64,000 nucleotides of DNA, from positions 1 to 64,000 of the forward strand of contig NW_026643289.1 of NCBI RefSeq assembly GCF_029852145.1. Reading direction: 5' to 3'. The notes beneath the pieces were generated by a model that saw nothing but the letters and a program-made list of their open reading frames with translations, had not been told where the DNA came from and made no database searches. Of this stretch, positions 40,419-52,777 are shown one piece after another. The DNA comes from Microplitis mediator. Taxonomy: Eukaryota > Arthropoda > Insecta > Hymenoptera > Braconidae. Every line of letters starts with the position of its first letter. Positions within the stretch are counted from its first letter, which is position 1. The translations under genes and the position numbers were made by a program.

Positions 40419-40901
40419 TTGTTATTTTCATTCAAATAACATACAAGTATATGGCGGCGGATAGTTTGCAAAGTCTTATCACTTAATTTTTTGCCAATCA
40501 CTTGTACTTTGTGTCATTTTTTGACATATATAAATTTTTTCCTCTATTTTTCTTAATCTGACATAGTTGTCTTTTATATTATATTTTTGGCTCTTAAGTT
40601 TACCACCATAACTTAAGTTTTTTCAATATGTGCCATTATGTTTAGTAGTTTTTGTCTTTTGTACGTTAACATATAAAATTGTAAGCATTTGTATGCTTAC
40701 TTTATGAACAGCCGACAACTCATACTAGTACGAGCCGGCGTTCAAATGAATTGTTATTTTCATTCAAATAACATACAAGTATATGGTGGCGGATACTTTG
40801 CAAAGTACTATCACTTAAATTTTTGCCAATCAGTTGTACTTTGTGTCATTTTTTGACATATATAAATTTTTTTCTTTATTTTTCTTAATCTGACATAGTT
40901 G
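36935..40901. repeat. Nested 6-monomer duplication, second instance
   Basis: Equivalent of 30963-34929 shifted by 5972. atgagttg occurs at 38423 and 40414, again 1991 apart. The ataacgtaag change near 37290 is in the first copy only, as at 31318, so the 6-monomer duplication and this point change both precede the 18-monomer duplication. Confidence 0.87.
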
Positions 40902-41077
40902 TCGTTCATATTATATTTTTGGCTCTTAAGTTTACCACCATAACTTAAGTTTTTTCAATATGTGCCATTATGTTTAGTAGTTTTTGTCTTTTGTACGTTA
41001 TCATATAAAATTGTAAGCATTTGTATGCGTACTTTATGAACAGCCGACAACTCATACTTGTACGAGCCAGCGTTAAA

Positions 41078-43079
41078 ATGAATTGTTATTTTCATTCAAA
41101 TAACATACAAGTATATGGCGGCGGATAGTTTGCAAAGTACTATCACTTAATTTTTTGCCAATCACTTGTACTTTGTGTCATTTTTTGACATCTATAAATT
41201 TTTTCTTTTTTTCTTCTTAATCTGACATAGTTGTCTTTTATATTATATTTTTGGCTCTTAAGTTTACCACTATAACTTAAGTTCTTTCAATATGTGCCAT
41301 TATGTTTAGTAGTTTTTGTGTTTTGTACGTTAACATATAAAATTGTAAGCATTTGTATGCGTACTTTATAAACAGCCGACAACTCATACTAGTACGAGCC
41401 GGCGTCCAAATGAATTGTTATTTTCATTCAAATAACATACAAGTATATGGTGGCGGATACTTTGCAAAGTACTATCACTTAAATTTTTGCCAATCAGTTG
41501 TACTTTGTGTCATTTTTTGACATATATAAATTTTTTCCTTTTTTTTTCTTAATCTGACATAGTTGTTTTTTATATTATATTTTTGGCTCTTAAGTTTACC
41601 ACCATAACTTAAGTTTTTTCAATATGTGCCATTATGTTTAGTAGTTTTTGTCTTTTGTACGTTAACATATAAAATTGTAAGCATTTGTATGCGTACTTTA
41701 TGAACAGCCGACAACTCATACTAGTACGAGCCGGCGTTAAAATGAATTGTTATTTTCATTCAAATAACATACAAGTATATGGCGGCGGATAGTTTGCAAA
41801 GTACTATCACTTAATTTTTTGCCAATCACTTGTACGTTGTGTCATTTTTTGACATCTATAAATTTTTTCTTTTTTTTTTCTTAATCTGACATAGTTGTCT
41901 TTTATATTATATTTTTGGCTCTTAAGTTTACCACCATAACTTAAATTCTTTCAATATGTGCCATTATGTTTAGTAGTTTTTGTCTTTTGTACGTTAACAT
42001 ATAAAATTGTAAGCATTTGTATGCGTACTTTATGAACAGCCGACAACTCATACTAGTACGAGCCGGCGTTCAAATGAATTGTTATTTTCATTCAAATAAC
42101 ATACAAGTATATGATGGCGGATACTTTGCAAAGTACTATCACTTAATTTTTTGCCAATCACTTGTACTTTGTGTCATTTTTTGACATATATAAATTTTTT
42201 CCTCTATTTTTCTTAATCTGACATAGTTGTCTTTTATATTATATTTTTGGCTCTTAAGTTTACCACCATAACTTAAGTTTTTTCAATATGTGCCATTATG
42301 TTTAGTAGTTTTTGTCTTTTGTACGTTAACATATAAAATTGTAAGCATTTGTATGCTTACTTTATGAACAGCCGACAACTCATACTAGTACGAGCCGGCG
42401 TTCAAATGAATTGTTATTTTCATTCAAATAACATACAAGTATATGGTGGCGGATACTTTGCAAAGTACTATCACTTAAATTGTTGCCAATCAGTTGTACT
42501 TTGTGTCATTTTTTGACATATATAAATTTTTTCCTTTTTTTTTCTTAATCTGACATAGTTGTCTTTTATATTATATTTTTGGCTCTTAAGTTTACCACCA
42601 TAACTTAAGTTCTTTCAATATGTGCCATTATGTTTAGTAGTTTTTGTCTTTTGTACGTTAACATATAAAATTGTAAGCATTTGTATGCGTACTTTATGAA
42701 CAGCCGACAACTCATACTAGTACGAGCCGGCGTTAAAATGAATTGTTATTTTCATTCAAATAACATACAAGTATATGGCGGCGGATAGTTTGCAAAGTAC
42801 TATCACTTAATTTTCTGCCAATCAGTTGTACTTTGTGTCATTTTTTGACATATCTAAATTTTTTCCTTTTTTTTTCTTAATCTGACATAGTTGTCTTTTA
42901 TATTATATTTTTGGCTCTTAAGTTTACCACCATAACTTAAGTTTTTTCAATATGTGCCATTATGTTTAGTAGTTTTTGTCTTTTGTACGTTAACATATAA
43001 AATTGTAAGCATTTGTATGCGTACTTTATGAACAGCCGACAACTCATACTAGTACGAGCCGGCGTTAAAATGAATTGTT
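41078..43079. repeat. 15-monomer-offset duplication, left copy
   Basis: Recurs at 46058-48060, offset 4980, becoming 4981 after one extra T in a T tract near 47520. Shared rare markers: ttttttcttctt near 41210, tttttgtgttttg near 41315, tttataaacagcc near 41366, ggcgtccaaatg at 41401, tgtacgttg near 41831, cttaaattctttc near 41940, tatgatggcgg near 42109 and ttaaattgttgcc near 42475. Confidence 0.9.
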
Positions 43080-45040
43080 ATTTTCATTCAAATAACATGC
43101 AAGTATATGGCGGCGGATAGTTTGCAAAGTACTATCACGTAATTTTTTGCCAATCACTTGTACTTTGTGTCATTTTTTGACATATATAAATTTTTTTCTT
43201 TATTTTTCTTAATCTGACATAGTTGTCGTTCATATTATATTTTTGGCTCTTAAGTTTACCACCATAACTTAAGTTTTTTCAATATGTGCCATTATGTTTA
43301 GTAGTTTTTGTCTTTTGTACGTTAACATATAAAATTGTAAGCATTTGTATGCGTACTTTATGAACAGCCGACAACTCATACTAGTACGAGCCGGCGTTAA
43401 AATGAATTGTTATTTTCATTCAAATAACATGCAAGTATATGGCGGCGGATAGTTTGCAAAGTACTATCACTTAATTTTTTGCCAATCACTTGTACTTTGT
43501 GTCATTTTTTGACATATATAAATTTTTTCCTCTATTTTTCTTAATCTGACATGGTTGTCTTTTATATTATATTTTTGGCTCTTAAGTTTACCACCATAAC
43601 TTAAGTTTTCTCAATATGTGCCATTATGTTTAGTAGTTTTTGTCTTTTGTACGTTAACATATAAAATTGTAAGCATTTGTATGCTTACTTTATGAACAGC
43701 CGACAACTCATACTAGTACGAGCCGGCGTTCAAATGAATTGTTATTTTCATTCAAATAACATACAAGTATATGGTGGCGGATACTTTGCAAAGTACTATC
43801 ACTTAAATTTTTGCCAATCAGTTGTACTTTGTGTCATTTTTTGACATATATAAATTTTTTTCTTTTTTTTTCTTAATCTGACATAGTTGTCTTTTATATT
43901 ATATTTTTGGCTCTTAAGTTTACCACCATAACTTAAGTTTTTTCAATATGTGCCATTATGTTTAGTAGTTTTGGTCTTTTGTACGTTATCATATAAAATT
44001 GTAAGCATTTGTATGCGTACTTTATGAACAGCCGAACACTCATACTAGTACGAGCCGGCGTTAAAATGAATTGTTATTTTCATTCAAATAACATACAAGT
44101 ATATGGCGGCGGATAGTTTGCAAAGTACTATCACTTAATTTTTTGCCAATCACTTGTACTTTGTGTCATTTTTTGACATCTATAAATTTTTTCTTTTTTT
44201 TTTCTTAATCTGACATAGTTGTCTTTTATATTATGTTTTGGCTCTTAAGTTTACCACCATAACTTAAGTTTTTTCAATATGTGCCATTATGTTTAGTAGT
44301 TTTTGTCTTTTGTACGTTATCATATAAAATTGTAAGCATTTGTATGCGTACTTTATGAACAGCCGACAACTCATACTAGTACGAGCCGGCGTTAAAATGA
44401 ATTGTTATTTTCATTCAAATAACATACAAGTATATGGCGGCGGATAGTTTGCAAAGTCTTATCACTTAATTTTTTGCCAATCACTTGTACTTTGTGTCAT
44501 TTTTTGACATATATAAATTTTTTCCTCTATTTTTCTTAATCTGACATAGTTGTCTTTTATATTATATTTTTGGCTCTTAAGTTTACCACCATAACTTAAG
44601 TTTTTTCAATATGTGCCATTATGTTTAGTAGTTTTTGTCTTTTGTACGTTAACATATAAAATTGTAAGCATTTGTATGCTTACTTTATGAACAGCCGACA
44701 ACTCATACTAGTACGAGCCGGCGTTCAAATGAATTGTTATTTTCATTCAAATAACATACAAGTATATGGTGGCGGATACTTTGCAAAGTACTATCACTTA
44801 AATTTTTGCCAATCAGTTGTACTTTGTGTCATTTTTTGACATATATAAATTTTTTTCTTTATTTTTTTTAATCTGACATAGTTGTCGTTCATATTATATT
44901 TTTGGCTCTTAAGTTTACCACCATAACTTAAGTTTTTTCAATATGTGCCATTATGTTTAGTAGTTTTTGTCTTTTGTACGTTAACATATAAAATTGTAAG
45001 CATTTGTATGCGTACTTTATGAACAGCCGACAACTCATAC
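42815..45040. repeat. 30-monomer-offset duplication, left copy
   Basis: Matches about 52778-55003 at an offset of 9963 bases. Shared rare markers: gacatggttgtc at 43548, agccgaacact at 44030 and the all-T atttttttta state near 44861. Differences are present (tatcacgtaat near 43134, gttttctcaat near 43605, cgttaaaatg versus cgttcaaatg near 43395), so this pair is older than the 9- and 18-monomer units. Confidence 0.83.
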
Positions 45041-45870
45041 TAGTACGAGCCGGCGTTAAAATGAATTGTTATTTTCATTCAAATAACATACAAGTATATA
45101 GCGGTGGATAGTTTGCAAAGTACTATCACTTAATTTTCTGCCAATCAGTTGTACTTTGTGTCATTTTTAGTCATATCTAAATTTTTTCCTTTTTTTTTTC
45201 TTAATCTGACATAGTTGTCTTTTATATTATATTTTTGGCTCTTAAGTTTACCACTATAACTTAAGTTTTTTCAATATGTGCCATTATGTTTAGTAGTTTT
45301 TGTCTTTTGTACGTTATCATATAAAATTGTAAGCATTTGTATGCGTACTTTATGAACAGCCGACAACTCATACTAGTACGAGCCGGCGTTAAAATGAATT
45401 GTTATTTTCATTCAAATAACATACAAGTATATGGCGGCGGATAGTTTGCAAAGTCTTATCACTTAATTTTTTGCCAATCACTTGTACTTTGTGTCATTTT
45501 TTGACATATATAAATTTTTTCCTCTATTTTTCTTAATCTGACATAGTTGTCTTTTATATTATATTTTTGGCTCTTAAGTTTACCACCATAACTTAAGTTT
45601 TTTCAATATGTGCCATTATGTTTAGTAGTTTTTGTCTTTTGTACGTTAACATATAAAATTGTAAGCATTTGTATGCTTACTTTATGAACAGCCGACAACT
45701 CATACTAGTACGAGCCGGCGTTCAAATGAATTGTTATTTTCATTCAAATAACATACAAGTATATGGTGGCGGATACTTTGCAAAGTACTATCACTTAAAT
45801 TTTTGCCAATCAGTTGTACTTTGTGTCATTTTTTGACATATATAAATTTTTTTCTTTATTTTTCTTAATC
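44950..45870. repeat. Source segment of a 2990-bp-offset copy
   Basis: The monomer with atatagcggtggatag near 45095 and cattttta followed by gtcatatc near 45162, plus the next agtcttatc and type B monomers, recurs at about 47940-48860 (offset 2990). Differences in the later copy include cttctattttt near 48511 and an all-T run near 48620. Confidence 0.83.
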
Positions 45871-46057
45871 TGACATAGTTGTCGTTCATATTATATTTTT
45901 TGCTCTTAAGTTTACCACCATAACTTAAGTTTTTTCAATATGTGCCATTATGTTTAGTAGTTTTTGTCTTTTGTACGTTATCATATAAAATTGTAAGCAT
46001 TTGTATGCGTACTTTATGAACAGCCGACAACTCATACTAGTACGAGCCGGCGTTAAA

Positions 46058-48860
46058 ATGAATTGTTATTTTCATTCAAATAACATACAAGTATATGGCG
46101 GCGGATAGTTTGCAAAGTACTATCACTTAATTTTTTGCCAATCACTTGTACTTTGTGTCATTTTTTGACATCTATAAATTTTTTCTTTTTTTCTTCTTAA
46201 TCTGACATAGTTGTCTTTTATATTATATTTTTGGCTCTTAAGTTTACCACTATAACTTAAGTTCTTTCAATATGTGCCATTATGTTTAGTAGTTTTTGTG
46301 TTTTGTACGTTAACATATAAAATTGTAAGCATTTGTATGCGTACTTTATAAACAGCCGACAACTCATACTAGTACGAGCCGGCGTCCAAATGAATTGTTA
46401 TTTTCATTCAAATAACATACAAGTATATGGTGGCGGATACTTTGCAAAGTACTATCACTTAAATTTTTGCCAATCAGTTGTACTTTGTGTCATTTTTTGA
46501 CATATATAAATTTTTTCCTTTTTTTTTCTTAATCTGACATAGTTGTTTTTTATATTATATTTTTGGCTCTTAAGTTTACCACCATAACTTAAGTTTTTTC
46601 AATATGTGCCATTATGTTTAGTAGTTTTTGTCTTTTGTACGTTAACATATAAAATTGTAAGCATTTGTATGCGTACTTTATGAACAGCCGACAACTCATA
46701 CTAGTACGAGCCGGCGTTAAAATGAATTGTTATTTTCATTCAAATAACATACAAGTATATGGCGGCGGATAGTTTGCAAAGTACTATCACTTAATTTTTT
46801 GCCAATCACTTGTACGTTGTGTCATTTTTTGACATCTATAAATTTTTTCTTTTTTTTTTCTTAATCTGACATAGTTGTCTTTTATATTATATTTTTGGCT
46901 CTTAAGTTTACCACCATAACTTAAATTCTTTCAATATGTGCCATTATGTTTAGTAGTTTTTGTCTTTTGTACGTTAACATATAAAATTGTAAGCATTTGT
47001 ATGCGTACTTTATGAACAGCCGACAACTCATACTAGTACGAGCCGGCGTTCAAATGAATTGTTATTTTCATTCAAATAACATACAAGTATATGATGGCGG
47101 ATACTTTGCAAAGTACTATCACTTAATTTTTTGCCAATCACTTGTACTTTGTGTCATTTTTTGACATATATAAATTTTTTCCTCTATTTTTCTTAATCTG
47201 ACATAGTTGTCTTTTATATTATATTTTTGGCTCTTAAGTTTACCACCATAACTTAAGTTTTTTCAATATGTGCCATTATGTTTAGTAGTTTTTGTCTTTT
47301 GTACGTTAACATATAAAATTGTAAGCATTTGTATGCTTACTTTATGAACAGCCGACAACTCATACTAGTACGAGCCGGCGTTCAAATGAATTGTTATTTT
47401 CATTCAAATAACATACAAGTATATGGTGGCGGATACTTTGCAAAGTACTATCACTTAAATTGTTGCCAATCAGTTGTACTTTGTGTCATTTTTTGACATA
47501 TATAAATTTTTTCCTTTTTTTTTTCTTAATCTGACATAGTTGTCTTTTATATTATATTTTTGGCTCTTAAGTTTACCACCATAACTTAAGTTCTTTCAAT
47601 ATGTGCCATTATGTTTAGTAGTTTTTGTCTTTTGTACGTTAACATATAAAATTGTAAGCATTTGTATGCGTACTTTATGAACAGCCGACAACTCATACTA
47701 GTACGAGCCGGCGTTAAAATGAATTGTTATTTTCATTCAAATAACATACAAGTATATGGCGGCGGATAGTTTGCAAAGTACTATCACTTAATTTTCTGCC
47801 AATCAGTTGTACTTTGTGTCATTTTTTGACATATCTAAATTTTTTCCTTTTTTTTTCTTAATCTGACATAGTTGTCTTTTATATTATATTTTTGGCTCTT
47901 AAGTTTACCACCATAACTTAAGTTTTTTCAATATGTGCCATTATGTTTAGTAGTTTTTGTCTTTTGTACGTTAACATATAAAATTGTAAGCATTTGTATG
48001 CGTACTTTATGAACAGCCGACAACTCATACTAGTACGAGCCGGCGTTAAAATGAATTGTTATTTTCATTCAAATAACATACAAGTATATAGCGGTGGATA
48101 GTTTGCAAAGTACTATCACTTAATTTTCTGCCAATCAGTTGTACTTTGTGTCATTTTTAGTCATATCTAAATTTTTTCCTTTTTTTTTTCTTAATCTGAC
48201 ATAGTTGTCTTTTATATTATATTTTTGGCTCTTAAGTTTACCACTATAACTTAAGTTTTTTCAATATGTGCCATTATGTTTAGTAGTTTTTGTCTTTTGT
48301 ACGTTATCATATAAAATTGTAAGCATTTGTATGCGTACTTTATGAACAGCCGACAACTCATACTAGTACGAGCCGGCGTTAAAATGAATTGTTATTTTCA
48401 TTCAAATAACATACAAGTATATGGCGGCGGATAGTTTGCAAAGTCTTATCACTTAATTTTTTGCCAATCACTTGTACTTTGTGTCATTTTTTGACATATA
48501 TAAATTTTTTCTTCTATTTTTCTTAATCTGACATAGTTGTCTTTTATATTATATTTTTGGCTCTTAAGTTTACCACCATAACTTAAGTTTTTTCAATATG
48601 TGCCATTATGTTTAGTAGTTTTTTTTTTTTGTACGTTAACATATAAAATTGTAAGCATTTGTATGCTTACTTTATGAACAGCCGACAACTCATACTAGTA
48701 CGAGCCGGCGTTCAAATGAATTGTTATTTTCATTCAAATAACATACAAGTATATGGTGGCGGATACTTTGCAAAGTACTATCACTTAAATTTTTGCCAAT
48801 CAGTTGTACTTTGTGTCATTTTTTGACATATATAAATTTTTTTCTTTATTTTTCTTAATC
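46058..48860. repeat. Chimeric copied segment, two sources
   Basis: Left part (46058 to about 48050) matches 41078-43079 at offset 4980/4981. Right part (about 47940 to 48860) matches 44950-45870 at offset 2990. The switch lies in a stretch common to both sources near 47940-48060, just before atatagcggtgg at about 48085. A single tandem duplication does not give this order; a template switch, or duplication followed by deletion of about six monomers, would. Confidence 0.82.
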
Positions 48861-49129
48861 TGACATAGTTGTCTTTTATATTATATTTTTGTCTCTTAAG
48901 TTTACCACCATAACTTAAGTTTTGTCAATATGTGCCATTATGTTTAGTAGTTTTTGTCTTTTGTACGTTATCATATAAAATTGTAAGCATTTGTATGCGT
49001 ACTTTATGAACAGCCGACAACTCATACTAGTACGAGCCGGCGTTAAAATGAATTGTTATTTTCATTCAAATAACATACAAGTATATGGCGGCGGATAGTT
49101 TGCAAAGTACTATCACTTAATTTTCTGCC

Positions 49130-50390
49130 AATCACTTGTACTTTGTGTCATTTTTTGACATCTATAAATTTTTTCTTTTTTTTTTCTTAATCAGACATAG
49201 TTGTCTTTTATATTATATTTTTGGCTCTTAAGTTTACCACTATAACTTAAGTTCTTTCAATATGTGCCATTATGTTTAGTAGTTTTTGTCTTTTGTACGT
49301 TAACATATAAAATTGTAAGCATTTGTATGCGTACTTTATGAACAGCCGACAACTCATACTAGTACGAGCCGGCGTTAAAATGAATTGTTATTTTCATTCA
49401 AATAACATGCAAGTATATGGCGGCGGATAGTTTGCAAAGTACTATCACTTAATTTTTTGCCAATCACTTGTACTTTGTGTCATTTTTTGACATATATAAA
49501 TTTTTTCCTTTATTTTTCTTAATCTGACATAGTTGTCTTTCATATTATATTTTTGGCTCTTAAGTTTACCACCATAACTTAAGTTTTTTCAATATGTGCC
49601 ATTATGTTTAGTAGTTTTTGTCTTTTGTACGTTAACATATAAAATTGTAAGCATTTGTATGCGTACTTTATAAACAGCCGACAACTCATACTAGTACGAG
49701 CCGGCGTTAAAATGAATTGTTATTTTTATTCAAATAACATGCAAGTATATGGCGGCGGATAGTTTGCAAAGTACTATCACTTAATTTTTTGCCAATCACT
49801 TGTACTTTGTGTCATTTTTTGACATATATAAATTTTTTTCTTTATTTTTCTTAATCTGACATAGTTGTCGTTCATATTATATTTTTGGCTCTTAAGTTTA
49901 CCACCATAACTTAAGTTTTTTCAATATGTGCCATTATGTTTAGTAGTTTTTGTCTTTTGTACGTTAACATATAAAATTGTAAGCATTTGTATGCGTACTT
50001 TATGAACAGCCGACAACTCATACTAGTACGAGCCGGCGTTAAAATGAATTGTTATTTTCATTCAAATAACATGCAAGTATATGGCGGCGGATAGTTTGCA
50101 AAGTACTATCACTTAATTTTTTGCCAATCACTTGTACTTTGTGTCATTTTTTGACATATATAAATTTTTTCCTTTATTTTTCTTAATCTGACATAGTTGT
50201 CTTTCATATTATATTTTTGGCTCTTAAGTTTACCACCATAACTTAAGTTTTTTCAATATGTGCCATTATGTTTAGTAGTTTTTGTCTTTTGTACGTTAAC
50301 ATATAAAATTGTAAGCATTTGTATGCGTACTTTATGAACAGCCGACAACTTATACTAGTACGAGCCGGCGTTAAAATGAATTGTTATTTT
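49130..50390. repeat. 25-monomer-offset duplication, left copy
   Basis: Matches about 57430-58690 at 8300 bases. Shared rare states: aatcagacatag near 49189, tttataaacagcc near 49668 and tatttttattc at 49721. Copy-specific changes are acaacttatac near 50346 on the left and gtgggcatttg near 58279 on the right. Confidence 0.83.
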
Positions 50391-50669
50391 CATTCAAATA
50401 ACATACAAGTATATGGCGGCGGATAGTTTGCAAAGTACTATCACTTAATTTTTTGCCAATCACTTGTACTTTGTGTCATTTTTTGACATCTATAAATTTT
50501 TTCTTTTTTTTTTCTTAATCAGACATAGTTGTCTTTTATATTATATTTTTGGCTCTTAAGTTTACCACTATAACTTAAGTTCTTTCAATATGTGCCATTA
50601 TGTTTAGTAGTTTTTGTCTTTTGTACGTTAACATATAAAATTGTAAGCATTTGTATGCGTACTTTATGA

Positions 50670-51400
50670 ACAGCCGACAACTCATACTAGTACGAGCCGG
50701 CGCTAAAATGAATTGTTATTTTCATTCAAATAACATGCAAGTATATGGCGGCGGATAGTTTGCAAAGTACTATCACTTAATTTTTTGCCAATCACTTGTA
50801 CTTTGTGTCATTTTTTGACATATATAAATTTTTTCCTCTATTTTTCTTAATCTGACATAGTTGTCTTTTATATTATATTTTTGGCTCTTAAGTTTACCAC
50901 CATAACTTAAGTTTTTTCAATATGTGCCATTATGTTTAGTAGTTTTTGTCTTTTGTACGTTAACATATAAAATTGTAAGCATTTGTATGCTTACTTTATG
51001 AACAGCCGACAACTCATACTAGTACGAGCCGGCGTTCAAATGAATTGTTATTTTCATTCAAATAACATACAAGTATATGGTGGCGGATACTTTGCAAAGT
51101 ACTATCACTTAAATTTTTGCCAATCAGTTGTACTTTGTGTCATTTTTTGACATATATAAATTTTTTCCTTTTTTTTTCTTAATCTGACATAGTTGTCTTT
51201 TATATTATATTTTTTGCTCTTAAGTTTACCACCATAACTTAAGTTCTTTCAATATGTGCCATTATGTTTAGTAGTTTTTGTCTTTTGTACGTTAACATAT
51301 AAAATTGTAAGCATTTGTATGCGTACTTTATGAACAGCCGACAACTCATACTAGTACGAGCCGGCGTTAAAATGAATTGTTATTTTCATTCAAATAACAT
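50670..51400. repeat. 26-monomer-offset match, left copy
   Basis: The rare cggcgctaaaatg state at about 50699 recurs at about 59331, an offset of 8632 bases (26 monomers), and the following type B and cctttttttt monomers match too. The neighbouring pair has an offset of 8300, so one monomer was gained on the right or lost on the left between them. Confidence 0.8.
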
Positions 51401-52777
51401 ACAAGTATATGGCGGCGGATAGTTTGCAAAGTACTATCACTTAATTTTCTGCCAATCAGTTGTACTTTGTGTCATTTTTTGACATATCTAAATTTTTTCC
51501 TTTTTTTTTCTTAATCTGACATAGTTGTCTTTTATATTATATTTTTGGCTCTTAAGTTTACCACCATAACTTAAGTTTTTTCAATATGTGCCATTATGTT
51601 TAGTAGTTTTTGTCTTTTGTACGTTAACATATAAAATTGTAAGCATTTGTATGCGTACTTTATGAACAGCCGACAACTCATACTAGTACGAGCCGGCGTT
51701 AAAATGAATTGTTATTTTCATTCAAATAACATGCAAGTATATGGCGGCGGATAGTTTGCAAAGTACTATCACTTAATTTTTTGCCAATCACTTGTACTTT
51801 GTGTCATTTTGTGACATATATAAATTTTTTTCTTTATTTTTCTTAATCTGACATAGTTGTCGTTCATATTATATTTTTGGCTCTTAAGTTTACCACCATA
51901 ACTTAAGTTTTTTCAATATGTGCCATTATGTTTAGTAGTTTTTGTCTTTTGTACGTTAACATATAAAATTGTAAGCATTTGTATGCGTACTTTATGAACA
52001 GCCGACAACTCATACTAGTACGAGCCGGCGTTCAAATGAATTGTTAGTTTCATTCAAATAACATGCAAGTATATGGCGGCGGATAGTTTGCAAAGTACTA
52101 TCACTTAATTTTTTGCCAATCACTTGTACTTTGTGTCATTTTTTGACATATATAAATTTTTTCCTCTATTTTTCTTAATCTGACATGGTTGTCTTTTATA
52201 TTATATTTTTGGCTCTTAAGTTTACCACCATAACTTAAGTTTTTTCAATATGTGCCATTATGTTTAGTAGTTTTTGTCTTTTGTACGTTAACATATAAAA
52301 TTGTAAGCATTTGTATGCGTACTTTATGAACAGCCGACAACTCATACTAGTACGAGCCGGCGTTAAAATGAATTGTTATTTTCATTCGAATAACATGCAA
52401 GTATATGGCGGCGGATAGTTTGCAAAGTACTATCACTTAATTTTTTGCCAATCACTTGTACTTTGTGTCATTTTTTGACATATATAAATTTTTTTCTTTA
52501 TTTTTCTTAATCTGACATAGTTGTCGTTCATATTATATTTTTGGCTCTTAAGTTTACCACCATAACTTAAGTTTTTTCAATATGTGCCATTATGTTTAGT
52601 AGTTTTTGTCTTTTGTACGTTAACATATAAAATTGTAAGCATTTGTATGCGTACTTTATGAACAGCCGACAACTCATACTAGTACGAGCCGGCGTTAAAA
52701 TGAATTGTTATTTTCATTCAAATAACATACAAGTATATAGCGGTGGATAGTTTGCAAAGTGCTATCACTTAATTTTC

